The notes under the pieces were generated by a model. It had not been told where the DNA came from. It was given only the letters and a program-made list of their open reading frames with translations, and did no database searches. A stretch of 57,169 nucleotides of DNA. Source: an uncultured Acidobacteriota bacterium. Lineage in GTDB: Bacteria; Acidobacteriota; Terriglobia; UBA7540. The DNA is taken from the NCBI GenBank assembly GCA_937900045.1, contig CALCEB010000096.1:1-57169 (forward strand), read 5' to 3'. The translations under genes and the position numbers were made by a program. Shown in pieces: positions 7,315-16,008 of the stretch (positions are counted from its first letter, which is position 1; every line of letters begins with the position of its first letter).

Positions 7315-10007
7315 ATTGCACGCGACAGGTTAACCCAGGCCGGCATGGGCCATTCTTTGAAATCCGGCAAGCCCACCGGCAAACCCACAACTCCCTTCGG
7401 AAGTTCTTTGGCAACCTTCAAAGGCAACTGGAATTGCGATCCGTTCACGCCCACCTGAAGCATCTGGCCCTCGACCACTCCGAGGCCGGTGGCTTCCTCC
7501 GCGTTCAAGGAAACATAAGGCTGGGGAATCAGCTCGCGAACCGCTGGGGCCCAATTACTCAGCTCCTCCGATCCGAAAATGTGATAGAGGGGAACGGCGA
7601 GCCATGCTCCTTGCTTCGGATGGAATCCCTCTGGCGCCGCAGCAAAATACGAAGGCGCGCTTCCACCGGCCTTCTCAAACAGCCGCACTCCGGGATTGCC
7701 ACCCTTTAAGGGGCCGGCGATCTCACTTTGAAATTTATTCGTGGCCTGAATCGAATTCCATCCCGGCGCCCAGAAAAACGGAATCAATGCGCTGGGAGGT
7801 TCGTTGGGATTTCCTTCCATCGTAAAGGAAAGCGGCGAATCTGGATCCTCCGGCGGTTTGGGCTCACTGACGTTGATATTCGCCAGCATGGCCGTGCGGC
7901 CGCTGTAGCGGTGTGGTTCCCGCGGCACCTTTGCGCCGGCCATCCGGAAGCCGGCTTCGGGGGCGGCTTCGGGAACCCGCTTGAAGCCCGGGACCGACTG
8001 CGCCATCGCATTCAGCAAGTCATCAAGATTCTTCCAATTGGACGTATCGCCTGGGCCCACCCCCGCCAGCCAACGCCAGCTTCCAAGGATTGAATCTTGA
8101 GGCACGAACACCTGGAAAAATCGCTGTGCCCGGCCCTCATTATTCACGAAGGTGCCGTCGGCTTCGGCAAACGACCCGGCCGGGATGACCAATTCCGCCA
8201 GCTCCGTGGTTGAGTTCGGCAGGGAGTCCAGCGCCACGACGTGCTTTGCGTTCTTCAGCAACTCATCGACTTGTTTCGAGCCCGCCCGGCGGTAAAGGTC
8301 ATTTTCGAGCACGATGACCGTGTCCGCATTCCCATCGCGGACTGCCTGGAACGCCGCTTCCAGTGGCGCTCCACCCATCATGGCCAGGCCCATCGTGTTG
8401 CACTCGGGGGCCGCAAAGGAGAGCGCCACTTCTGGATTCGATTTGGCAAGCGCCGTAGCCACATTCGCAGCCGCCTGGATCACAGCCTCACTCCGGCATC
8501 CCGGCCCGGAAACCACCAGCGGCCGCTTGGCCCCCTGTAAAGATTGCGCAATTCGAGCCGCCAGATTTGACACGTCGGCAGGTAAGTTGGGAGGTCTTGG
8601 AGCTACAGAATCGATAGCATTGGCCACGGCGAACCCCAGCCGGGCAATGTCCTCGGGCGTGGCACGGAAGGTTTCTGTGGCGATTCCGTCCAGCCGGGTG
8701 CTGTTGGGCGTGGCAATGTAAAGCGGCCCTTTTTCTTCTTGGACGGCTTCGCGGACGGCGTCATCCTGCCAGCCCGCGATGCCTTTCTTGCGCGCGATCT
8801 CCATGGGCGCCTGGCGGACACTCTGGCGCAGGGCAAGCGCCATGCGCGGCGCCGTGTTCGTCACATCTTCGCCGAGTACGAATACCGCATCGGCCATCTC
8901 CATCTCAGTGAGTGAGGGCGTGCACGCCGGTCCCTTCCTCAAGACCTCAAGAATGAGACTGGCCAGGCGTGCGTCCGCCTCCGCCACGCCGGTGAAAAAC
9001 CGGTCCGGACCCACCACGGTCCGCAGGGCGAAATTGGATTCGAGCGACGCCCGAGGCGAGCCCAGCCCGATCACTTTGTTCCCAGCCGCAACCAGGGATT
9101 TTAGATGCTCCCGGGCTTGTTCCGCCGTTATCGTTTCCTGGTTCCCATTCTTTCGCAAAAGCGGCTGGCGGATGCGCTCCTTGTGGTTCACAAACTCATA
9201 TCCAAAGCGGCCGCGGTCACACAGAAAATATCCATTCACGTCGCCGTGGTAGCGGTTCACGATGCGCCGCAGGGTCTCGTACCTTTCGCCCGCCGTGGTA
9301 TTGCATCCCAGGCCACAATGTACGCAGATGGAAGGCGCCATCTGCAGGTCCCACTTCCGCGTGTAGTGCTGCTTCAGAGTTTTGTCTGTAAACACTCCGG
9401 TCGGGCAAATCTCCACCAAATTCCCTGCAAACTCGTTCTCAAGCACCCCGTCTTGGCTGCGGCCGAAGAACACCTGGTTGCGCATCAGGAAAGAATTCAG
9501 ATCGGATCCGCCGGCATATTCGCGGTAATAGCGCACACACCGGTAGCACTGAATGCAGCGGTTCATTTCGTGGTTTACGAAAGGACCGAGGTACTGATTG
9601 TGGAAAGTCCGCTTGGTATATTCGTACCGCCGGTAGATATGTCCGGTCATCACCGTCATATCCTGCAAGTGGCACTCTCCACCTTCATCGCACACCGGGC
9701 AGTCGTGCGGATGACTTTGCATGAGCCCTTCGATGACGCCTGCGCGGAACTCCACCGTCTCCGGATCCTCAATCGCAATACGCACCTTATCGGCCACCGG
9801 GGTCATGCACGCCATCACCAAGCGGCCCCCCGTGTCGTTCTCATCCTTGAACTGTTTGACGGCGCACTGGCGGCAGGCCCCCACCGAACCCAAGGCCGGA
9901 TGCCAGCAGAAATACGGCAGGTTCAACCCCAATCCCAGGCAGGCGCTTAACAAGCTCTGGTCCGGCTTGACCTCATACGGTTTGTTGTCCACGTAAATCG
10001 TCGCCAT
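7311..10007 (-). CDS. nuoG: NADH-quinone oxidoreductase subunit G
   Basis: Iron-sulfur subunit of the NADH dehydrogenase module, 898 residues. From the N-terminus it has the [2Fe-2S] N1b ligands Cys34, 45, 48 and 67, and the His-ligated N5 cluster motif His99-x3-Cys103-x2-Cys106-x5-Cys112. The N4 ligands are Cys151, 154, 157 and 201. A molybdopterin-oxidoreductase-like domain follows, with its own CVHCGLGC...FLC motif (extra N7-type cluster site). I chose the ATG at 10007 because it overlaps the nuoF TGA by one base; an in-frame start at 10025 would add six residues inside nuoF. Confidence 0.95.
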   Translation of the reverse strand: MATIYVDNKPYEVKPDQSLLSACLGLGLNLPYFCWHPALGSVGACRQCAVKQFKDENDTGGRLVMACMTPVADKVRIAIEDPETVEFRAGVIEGLMQSHPHDCPVCDEGGECHLQDMTVMTGHIYRRYEYTKRTFHNQYLGPFVNHEMNRCIQCYRCVRYYREYAGGSDLNSFLMRNQVFFGRSQDGVLENEFAGNLVEICPTGVFTDKTLKQHYTRKWDLQMAPSICVHCGLGCNTTAGERYETLRRIVNRYHGDVNGYFLCDRGRFGYEFVNHKERIRQPLLRKNGNQETITAEQAREHLKSLVAAGNKVIGLGSPRASLESNFALRTVVGPDRFFTGVAEADARLASLILEVLRKGPACTPSLTEMEMADAVFVLGEDVTNTAPRMALALRQSVRQAPMEIARKKGIAGWQDDAVREAVQEEKGPLYIATPNSTRLDGIATETFRATPEDIARLGFAVANAIDSVAPRPPNLPADVSNLAARIAQSLQGAKRPLVVSGPGCRSEAVIQAAANVATALAKSNPEVALSFAAPECNTMGLAMMGGAPLEAAFQAVRDGNADTVIVLENDLYRRAGSKQVDELLKNAKHVVALDSLPNSTTELAELVIPAGSFAEADGTFVNNEGRAQRFFQVFVPQDSILGSWRWLAGVGPGDTSNWKNLDDLLNAMAQSVPGFKRVPEAAPEAGFRMAGAKVPREPHRYSGRTAMLANINVSEPKPPEDPDSPLSFTMEGNPNEPPSALIPFFWAPGWNSIQATNKFQSEIAGPLKGGNPGVRLFEKAGGSAPSYFAAAPEGFHPKQGAWLAVPLYHIFGSEELSNWAPAVRELIPQPYVSLNAEEATGLGVVEGQMLQVGVNGSQFQLPLKVAKELPKGVVGLPVGLPDFKEWPMPAWVNLSRAI

Positions 10008-11281
10008 CAATGTCTCCAGGGGCAACGCTTCTCCGTGATGTGCCGCTCGAAATCTTCACGGAAGTATTTCAGCCCGCTCTGCAGGGGCTCGGCCGCACCC
10101 GGCGCTAGCGCGCAATAGGTGTTGCCCGGGGCCACGAACCGGGTGATATAAGCCAGCTTGTCCAAGTGGCTTAGATCGCCGCGGCCTTCCTCCAGCGCCT
10201 CCAGCATTCTCGCCGCCCAATTCAGGCCGCTCCAGCAAGGCGTGCACCAGCCGCAGGATTCCTGCGAAAAAAATCGTTCCAGGTTCCACACCATTCCTAC
10301 CGGACATGTCGCATCGTCCAGCACAATCATGGTTCCGGTACCCATACGGCTTCCCGCCTTCTGCACCTCAGTAAAATCCATTTTCACGTCCAGGTGTTCC
10401 TCCACCAGGAAATCGGTCGAAGCGCCCCCGGGAAGCAACCCGCGGAATTTCAATCCGTCCTGCATGCCACCGGCGTGTTCTTCCAGGATTTCCCGGACCG
10501 TCGTTCCCAGCGGCAGTTCCCACAGGCCCGGCCGTTTCACTTTGCCGCTGGCTCCGTAGAGCTTTGTACCTCCATCCGCCGTCTTGCTCAGGCCCTTGAA
10601 CCATTCCGGTCCGTTTTGAATGATGTGCGGAAGGTTGCACAGCGTCTCGACGTTCTGCACGATGGTAGGCTTTCCCCAAAGGCCCGAAACCTGCGGAAAC
10701 GGCGGTTTGGCTCGAGGATTCCCGCGCTTGCCTTCGAGCGCATTCAACAATCCGGTTTCCTCGCCGCACATGTACCGTCCGGCGCTCATGTGGACGTACA
10801 TCTCCAGACTACGTTCCGAACCCAAGATACTCTTCCCAAGATAGCCTCGCTGCCGCGCTTCCTGGATGGCGCGGCCCATGCGCTCCCCGGACAGCTTATA
10901 TTCACCGCGCAGGAAGATGTAGCCGACCTCGGCCTCAATGGCGAAAGCCGCAAGAATCATGCCCTCGATCAGTTCGTGCGGGTCGCCTTCGAGTAAAAGG
11001 CGGTCCTTGAACGTGCCGGGTTCCATCTCATCGCCGTTGCAGACGATGTACTTGGGACGGGGCGCGTCCGCGCCCATGGGGACGAAGCTCCATTTCATGC
11101 CGGTCGGAAAACCGGCTCCCCCACGGCCGCGCAGGTTGGATTGCTTCACCATCTCCATGATTTCTTTGGGAGCAAGCTTCAAAGCTTTGCGTAGCGCCTG
11201 GTAACCGCCGGCTTGCTCGTAGGCTGCGACGTCCACCACTTCGCCGTCCGTCCGGATTTTTTGGGTTAGCGGTTTTTCCAT
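10007..11281 (-). CDS. nuoF: NADH-quinone oxidoreductase subunit F (NADH/FMN-binding)
   Basis: NADH-binding flavoprotein of complex I and the entry point for electrons. The 424 residues contain the glycine-rich RGRGGAGFPTG FMN/NADH site (about 51-61), the CGEETGLLNALEGKRG segment, an SLBB-like domain and the N3 cluster ligands Cys343, 346, 349 and Cys390 (SCGWCTPC plus YCAL). The TGA stop overlaps the nuoG ATG by one base. Nine bases separate the start from nuoE. Confidence 0.96.
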   Translation of the reverse strand: MEKPLTQKIRTDGEVVDVAAYEQAGGYQALRKALKLAPKEIMEMVKQSNLRGRGGAGFPTGMKWSFVPMGADAPRPKYIVCNGDEMEPGTFKDRLLLEGDPHELIEGMILAAFAIEAEVGYIFLRGEYKLSGERMGRAIQEARQRGYLGKSILGSERSLEMYVHMSAGRYMCGEETGLLNALEGKRGNPRAKPPFPQVSGLWGKPTIVQNVETLCNLPHIIQNGPEWFKGLSKTADGGTKLYGASGKVKRPGLWELPLGTTVREILEEHAGGMQDGLKFRGLLPGGASTDFLVEEHLDVKMDFTEVQKAGSRMGTGTMIVLDDATCPVGMVWNLERFFSQESCGWCTPCWSGLNWAARMLEALEEGRGDLSHLDKLAYITRFVAPGNTYCALAPGAAEPLQSGLKYFREDFERHITEKRCPWRH

Positions 11282-11290
11282 GGGCCGTTC

Positions 11291-11755
11291 TTATTGGTAC
11301 TGCTCAAGAATCCCATCCAGCTTTTGCGGATCAAGGTCCCGGTGCAGGTCGCCGTCCACCATCATGGCCGGGGCGCGGTCGCACGTTCCGAGGCACACGA
11401 TCGGCAGCAGCGTAAACCGCCCGTCGGCCGTCGTCTCGCCCATCTTAACGCCCAGCCGTTTGCTCAGTTGTTCGCGCAACTGCTCATATCCCATGATCCA
11501 ACAACTGACGCTATCACAGACCATGATCACGTGCCGTCCCACCGGTCTGCGAAAGATCAAATTGTAGAAGGTCGCCACGCCATCCAGGTCTTCCGTGGAC
11601 ATGCCGAGAAATTCCGCAAGGTCCTTCAGGCTTTCATCCGAGATCCACCCGCGATGCCTTTGAACAATCTGCATCGCGTCGATACACACCGACTGCTTAT
11701 TGGGGTAGTGCGCCAGCTCGGCCTCAATCTCCTGGCGTTCCTCGGGCGTCAGCAT
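11291..11755 (-). CDS. nuoE: NADH-quinone oxidoreductase subunit E
   Basis: 24-kDa thioredoxin-fold [2Fe-2S] subunit (N1a), partner of NuoF. The 154 residues contain the four expected ligands in the C-x4-C and C-x3-C arrangement: Cys80, Cys85, Cys121 and Cys125 (CDSVSC and CLGTC). The N-terminal helical segment with DLAEFLGMSTEDLDGVATFY is typical of the family. Located 15 bp after nuoCD. Confidence 0.95.
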   Translation of the reverse strand: MLTPEERQEIEAELAHYPNKQSVCIDAMQIVQRHRGWISDESLKDLAEFLGMSTEDLDGVATFYNLIFRRPVGRHVIMVCDSVSCWIMGYEQLREQLSKRLGVKMGETTADGRFTLLPIVCLGTCDRAPAMMVDGDLHRDLDPQKLDGILEQYQ

Positions 11756-11770
11756 AAATACATCCTCTTG

Positions 11771-13567
11771 TTATCGGTCAATATCCGCCAGCACGAAATC
11801 GATGCTGCCCAGAATCGCGAGCAAATCCGGCACCAGCAGCCCCCGGCATAGCATGGGCAGCGTCTGCATGTGATTAAAGGATGGAGTCCGCACGTGAGTC
11901 CGGTAGGACCCGATTCCCCCGTCGCTGATGATATAGTAGCCGTTATTGCCCTTGGTCGCTTCAATCGCCCCCAGCGCCTCGCCGGGCGGCACCACCGGCC
12001 CCCAGCTTACGCCCAGGAAGTGGTCGATGAGTGTTTCAATGTCGTGCATGGTCCGCTCTTTGAGCGGGGGCGCGGCAATTTGCGAGCCCATCGCCTTGTA
12101 AGGGCCCTCGGGCATATTGTTAACACATTGCTCGATGATACGGAGGCTCTGCCGCATCTCTTCCACCCGCACCACGGCGCGGTCATAGCAATCCCCGTGC
12201 TGGGCCGTCGGGATGTCAAACTTAAACTGCTCATATCCGGCGTAAGGCTGCTTCTTGCGGAAATCCCATTCGAATCCGCACGCCCGCAGGTTCGGGCCGG
12301 TCACGCCCCACTCGATGGCTTCGCCCAGGGTGTAAGCGCCCACGCCCTTGGTGCGCGCCTTGAAGATGCGGTTCGCCAGGACTTCCTTGTCATACTCCTT
12401 CAGATGGGGCGGGAGGTAGGCGATGAAGTCCCGGATCAGCTTGTCCCACCCCTTGGGCAGGTCTTGCGCCACCCCGCCCACGCGGAACCAATTCGGATGC
12501 ATGCGCGCTCCGCACACCGCCTCGATAATGCCAAAGGCGCGCTCGCGGTCGTTGAACATGTAGAAGACGGGTGAAAGTTGCCCCAGGTCCTGGGCAAAGG
12601 TGCCATACCAGACCAAATGGCTGATGATGCGGAATAGCTCGGCCAACATGATGCGAATCACCTTGGCGCGCGGCGGAGGCTCAATTCCCGCCAGCTTCTC
12701 AACCGCCATCAGATACGCGAGGTTGTTCATCACCCCGCCCAGGTAATCCACACGGTCGGTGTAAGGAATATAGGTGTGCCACGTTTGGCGCTCCGCCATC
12801 TTTTCCGCGCCCCGGTGGTGGAAACCGATCTCCGGCACCAAATCGACAATCTCTTCGCCGTCAAGCTGCAGAATGATGCGCAGCACGCCGTGCGTTCCCG
12901 GATGCTGCGGTCCGATATTCAGAAAAATGAAATCGCTGGTTTCCGAACTTCGCTTCATCCCCCATTCTTCCGGACGGAAGCGCAATGCCTCTTGCTCGTG
13001 GTCTTGCTTGTCATCGGGCAAAGTAAACGGGCCCATTTCGGTGGCGCGCGCCGGATGATCCTTGCGCAGTGGATGTCCCACCCAAGTCCTCGGCATCAGG
13101 ATGCGCTCCAGGTGTGGATGCCCCTCCACCTTGATGCCGAACATGTCCCACACTTCCCGCTCATACCAGTTCGCCGCCGGCCATAGATGAGTAATGGTTG
13201 GGACGGACAGTTGATTTTCGCGCAGTGGAACTTTGATACGGATGTATTCGTTCCGGTCATAAGAAAGCAAATGGTAAACCACCGTGAAATCACTGGGGGG
13301 CTGTCCCTGGCGGTTCACGCGCTCGCGCTCATCAATCGCGGTAACGTCATAGATCGCCCGGTAGGACCGGTCGATGCCTTCCTTAAGATAGCGGAGGATA
13401 TCTCGCAATTTGCCCGCAGGTGTCCAGAACGTCGGGATACCGTCGCGAGTGGTCTGGGGCGTGACGGCATCCGCGCCGAACTTCTCTTGAAGTTGGGCGA
13501 GAATCGCCGGCAGGGCAGAGGCCGCAACGCCGGTCTTTTCTATTGTGGGCGCCGTACTCGTTTCCAT
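11771..13567 (-). CDS. nuoCD: NADH-quinone oxidoreductase subunits C and D fused
   Basis: One 598-residue protein combining the 30-kDa (NuoC) and 49-kDa (NuoD) peripheral-arm subunits. Residues about 20-190 form the NuoC domain, with the FPEAxWYEREVWDMFGI-type signature (here ANWYEREVWDMFGIKVEGHP). After a short linker, residues about 210-598 are the NuoD domain, with GPQHPGTHGVLR, the quinone-site region EIGFHHRGAEKMAE, and a C-terminus ending ILGSIDFVLADIDR. The fusion is known from E. coli and several other phyla. It lies 17 bp after nuoB, and the ATG at 13567 is the only sensible start. Confidence 0.96.
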   Translation of the reverse strand: METSTAPTIEKTGVAASALPAILAQLQEKFGADAVTPQTTRDGIPTFWTPAGKLRDILRYLKEGIDRSYRAIYDVTAIDERERVNRQGQPPSDFTVVYHLLSYDRNEYIRIKVPLRENQLSVPTITHLWPAANWYEREVWDMFGIKVEGHPHLERILMPRTWVGHPLRKDHPARATEMGPFTLPDDKQDHEQEALRFRPEEWGMKRSSETSDFIFLNIGPQHPGTHGVLRIILQLDGEEIVDLVPEIGFHHRGAEKMAERQTWHTYIPYTDRVDYLGGVMNNLAYLMAVEKLAGIEPPPRAKVIRIMLAELFRIISHLVWYGTFAQDLGQLSPVFYMFNDRERAFGIIEAVCGARMHPNWFRVGGVAQDLPKGWDKLIRDFIAYLPPHLKEYDKEVLANRIFKARTKGVGAYTLGEAIEWGVTGPNLRACGFEWDFRKKQPYAGYEQFKFDIPTAQHGDCYDRAVVRVEEMRQSLRIIEQCVNNMPEGPYKAMGSQIAAPPLKERTMHDIETLIDHFLGVSWGPVVPPGEALGAIEATKGNNGYYIISDGGIGSYRTHVRTPSFNHMQTLPMLCRGLLVPDLLAILGSIDFVLADIDR

Positions 13568-13584
13568 AGATCGAGCGAATAATT

Positions 13585-14235
13585 CTAGACTTCGTCAGGC
13601 GGACGCAGGACCGTAGCTTTTTCCCGGAAAGGTTTCTTCAAATCCCGCAGGGAAGGCTTGGCCAGTTTCTCCGTACCCTGCGGTCCCACCACCCAACTCA
13701 AGGGGCGGCGCTCGGTCCCAACGGCCTTGGAAAGCAAAACCAGACCTTCCTCAAAGGCATCAGGCCGGGGCGGGCAGCCGGGGACGTAAACATCTACAGG
13801 CAGGAACTTGTCCACGCCCTGAACCACGCTGTAAATGTCATACATGCCGCCGGAATTGGCGCAGGACCCCATGGAGATCACCCAGCGCGGCTCCATCATC
13901 TGTTCGTGCAGCCGCAGGATGACGGGCGCCATCTTGATGAAAGGCGTCCCTGCAATCACCATCAGGTCCGCCTCGCGCGGCGTTCCCCGGATCACTTCCG
14001 CGCCGAAGCGAGAAATGTCGTACTTGCTGGTCAGGCTGGTGGCCATCTCCACAAAGCAGCAAGAGAGGCCAAAAGCAAACGGCCAGATGGAGTTCTTCCT
14101 TCCCCAAGCGATCAAATCCTGCAAGCGGGCGAAGAGGATGTTCTGCTTGGCCGCCTCTTCATCCTGCGCGGTGTTTCCCCACTTGTCGAGCACCCGCAAG
14201 GACGCGGTGTCGACTTTACTCATTGTCCATTGCAT
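13585..14235 (-). CDS. nuoB: NADH-quinone oxidoreductase subunit B
   Basis: Carries the terminal [4Fe-4S] cluster N2 that reduces quinone. The 216 residues show the tandem ligands Cys59-Cys60 (GLSCCFVEM), Cys125 (GSCANSGG) and Cys154 (VPGCPPRPDA). The start at 14235 has a GGAA at suitable distance; an ATG at 14223 is also possible. The gene is 18 bp after nuoA. The C-terminal 40 residues are longer than the minimal family core and basic. Confidence 0.96.
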   Translation of the reverse strand: MQWTMSKVDTASLRVLDKWGNTAQDEEAAKQNILFARLQDLIAWGRKNSIWPFAFGLSCCFVEMATSLTSKYDISRFGAEVIRGTPREADLMVIAGTPFIKMAPVILRLHEQMMEPRWVISMGSCANSGGMYDIYSVVQGVDKFLPVDVYVPGCPPRPDAFEEGLVLLSKAVGTERRPLSWVVGPQGTEKLAKPSLRDLKKPFREKATVLRPPDEV

Positions 14236-14253
14236 ATGGAATTCCGGTTCTTG

Positions 14254-14622
14254 CTAAGGCTGGCGCTGTTTGGCGTTCCAATCCAACGCTCCCAGGCGCC
14301 AGAGGTAAGCCAGCGAGGCCACAAGAATAGTGATAAAAATGAGGACTTCGAAATATCCCGGCCAACCCAGCTCGCGGCCGGCGATGGCCCAGGAAAATAT
14401 GAAAACCGATTCAAGATCAAAGATAACAAAAAACACCGCAACCAGGTAGAACTTCATGGAGAAGCGCACGTGCGCCGATCCTTCCGACACAATGCCGCCC
14501 TCGTAGGGCTGGCCCGTTGCCCGCTCGTTATGCCGCTGTCCGAGCACATAGGAGAGCGAAAGCATGGCCACCACCAGGCCCATTACCAGGATGAAGTACA
14601 AACCAAAAGGCCACATGCTCAA
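14254..14622 (-). CDS. nuoA: NADH-quinone oxidoreductase subunit A
   Basis: Three-helix membrane subunit at the quinone chamber, first gene of the nuo operon. About 120 residues contain the PYEGGI segment and the acidic FVIFDLESVFIFSWA helix that are diagnostic. Two starts are close together: a TTG at 14622 with GGGGA seven bases upstream, and an ATG at 14616 with poorer spacing. Most of the cytoplasmic loop matches the family. A promoter is proposed at 14676-14705. Confidence 0.94.
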   Translation of the reverse strand: MSMWPFGLYFILVMGLVVAMLSLSYVLGQRHNERATGQPYEGGIVSEGSAHVRFSMKFYLVAVFFVIFDLESVFIFSWAIAGRELGWPGYFEVLIFITILVASLAYLWRLGALDWNAKQRQP

Positions 14623-14675
14623 TCAATTTTCCCCGTTGTCATCCGTCGTCTTTCCACATTTCTGGGCAACTAGCT

Positions 14676-14705
14676 TTTCTACTCCGATCTGCATCCGCTT
14701 GTCAA
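14676..14705 (-). promoter_or_regulatory. Candidate sigma-70-type promoter for the nuo operon
   Basis: Read on the minus strand, a perfect TTGACA (14705-14700) is followed after 18 bases by TAGAAA (14681-14676), a 4/6 match to the -10 consensus. Transcription would start near 14669, leaving a leader of about 45 nt before nuoA. The miniature element E2 copy A starts 15 bp upstream of the -35 box. Confidence 0.5.
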
Positions 14706-14720
14706 TGTTTTGCGTTTTTT

Positions 14721-14826
14721 GGTAGTGTCGCAGTTTGCTGTAGCGGCGGTCTGTGACCGCCGAACTTTATTTCTCAATGGATTCCGGCGCTCATAGAGCG
14801 CCGCTACAGCAAACTGACCCGCCACC
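14721..14826. mobile_element. Miniature element E2, copy A
   Basis: Starts GGTAGTG and carries a perfect 18-bp inverted repeat, CAGTTTGCTGTAGCGGCG at 14731-14748 and its complement at 14799-14816. Each arm is followed by its own small hairpin (ggtctgtgacc type on the left, gctcatagagc type on the right). The right end reads CCGCCACC, a degenerate form of CACTACC. No exact target duplication is visible at this copy. Same family as 17573-17712 and 25183-25291. Noncoding. Confidence 0.65.
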
Positions 14827-14865
14827 CCTTTTTTTTGGCAGGATTTCCTGAGCCAATGCGGCCCG

Positions 14866-14940
14866 TCATTCCCGCGAAGGCGGGAAGCGGGAATCCATCG
14901 GTCCCGCAGGTTTTGGACTCCTGCTCTCGCGGCAATGACC
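14866..14940. repeat. Short palindromic intergenic repeat (ATTCCCGCGAAGGCGGGAA type)
   Basis: A GTCATTCCCGCGAAGGCGGG segment begins near 14866 and a degenerate inverted partner (CTCGCGGCAATGAC) ends near 14940, giving a hairpin-forming unit. This kind of repeat is widespread between bacterial genes. It lies between E2 copy A and the 3' end of the regulator at 15007, and no gene is seen between 14827 and 15006. Confidence 0.4.
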
Positions 14941-15006
14941 GTGTTCCATCGCCTTGGGCGAAGCAATTCGCTTTGCTTCCGGCGATTCCGCGTCGGCTTG
15001 CAGGCA

Positions 15007-15849
15007 TTAGAAAGTCGGTGGCGTGTTCACCCAAATGACCCACGCCTCCTCTTTTCCCGGATTGCTCCATTGATGAGGAGTATTGCTTTCAAAGTAGAAA
15101 CTGTCCCCGCAGCTCAAGCGGAAAGCCTTGGCGCCGCCCAGCGAAATCTCAAACTGTCCGCGCAGCATATACAGGAATTCTTCTCCCTCGTGTTGGTACG
15201 GCTCACCACTTCCAGCACCGGGCGCGATCCGGAACAAGTGCGGCTCCATAATGGCATTGCCCCACGCTAACAATTCCATCCGCACTCCGGGTCCGGCCTC
15301 CAGCACCTTGCGGTCGCTGGGGCGCACCCAATGCGGGTTGGAGGCCGAAGGATTGAAAAAGTCCAGGACGCTGAGGTTAAAAAAACTCGCCAGTTTCCGC
15401 AAGGTTGAGACGGATGCATTGGTTTGCGAGCGCTCCAAGGCGCTCAAGAATCCCACGGAGACGCCGGCGGTGCGAGCCACGGTGGCGAGCGAGAGACCTC
15501 GGCTCGTCCGCAGATTGCGGAGACGCCTGCCCGGCGAGGTCCGCTGCCGCGCTTCTCCCGCTCCTCCATCACGGCGGCTTTCACTTGTCAGCAAGTGAAC
15601 GATGGCTGCGGCGTTTAGCCCTTGGTTCCGGCGCAAGAGCCGAGCGCGCTTCAGAAGTTTCACGTCCTGCGCGGTGTAGAGCCGGTAACCACTCTGCGTG
15701 CGCCCAGGATTGACCAGCCCGATATTCTCCCAATCGCGGAGAACCGACGCGGAAATCCCTACCAGACGGACGACATCACCGATCTTCAAGTATGTTTTTT
15801 CGGCGTCGGGTTTTTTGGCCTGCCGGGTAGAGCTTGACATGATCTCCAT
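15007..15849 (-). CDS. MerR-XRE-cupin three-domain transcriptional regulator
   Basis: A 280-residue regulator with two different DNA-binding domains and a ligand-sensing domain. Residues about 20-70 are a MerR-type winged helix (IGDVVRLVGISASVLRDWE, then GYRLYTAQDV). Residues about 107-161 are an XRE/HTH_3 domain (LRNLRTSRGLSLATVARTAG, VGFLSALER). Residues about 205-275 are a cupin barrel (HEGEEFLYMLRGQ, GDSFYFESNTPHQW). XRE-cupin proteins include PuuR, the putrescine-utilisation repressor, which fits the neighbouring catabolic genes; the MerR domain is an addition. It diverges from the aminotransferase at 16009, so it probably controls the shared intergenic region. Starts at 15849 or 15840 are both possible. 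Confidence 0.85.
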   Translation of the reverse strand: MEIMSSSTRQAKKPDAEKTYLKIGDVVRLVGISASVLRDWENIGLVNPGRTQSGYRLYTAQDVKLLKRARLLRRNQGLNAAAIVHLLTSESRRDGGAGEARQRTSPGRRLRNLRTSRGLSLATVARTAGVSVGFLSALERSQTNASVSTLRKLASFFNLSVLDFFNPSASNPHWVRPSDRKVLEAGPGVRMELLAWGNAIMEPHLFRIAPGAGSGEPYQHEGEEFLYMLRGQFEISLGGAKAFRLSCGDSFYFESNTPHQWSNPGKEEAWVIWVNTPPTF

Positions 15850-16008
15850 GTTAACCTAAGATTTCCAATTTATAGTAGGGTTTGGTAGTGAGTCAGCTTG
15901 CTCCACGACCGAGGATTTGAGTGTCGTTCTCCAACCTATTCTCACGCCCGGGTCATCGAGTCAAGAAAAACCGGATACTTCTTGGAAGAGCACGAGGGAG
16001 GAAGTCTT
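15850..16008. promoter_or_regulatory. Divergent regulator/aminotransferase control region
   Basis: This 159-bp gap separates the divergent regulator and aminotransferase genes. It contains TATAGT (15871-15876) as a possible -10 for the rightward gene. A loose inverted repeat, AACCTA (15853-15858) with TAGGGTT (15876-15882), could be an operator. From 15884 the sequence GGTAGTGAGTCAGCTTGCT resembles one end of the E2 element, so a solo element end seems to sit in the promoter region. These assignments are by eye only. Confidence 0.3.
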
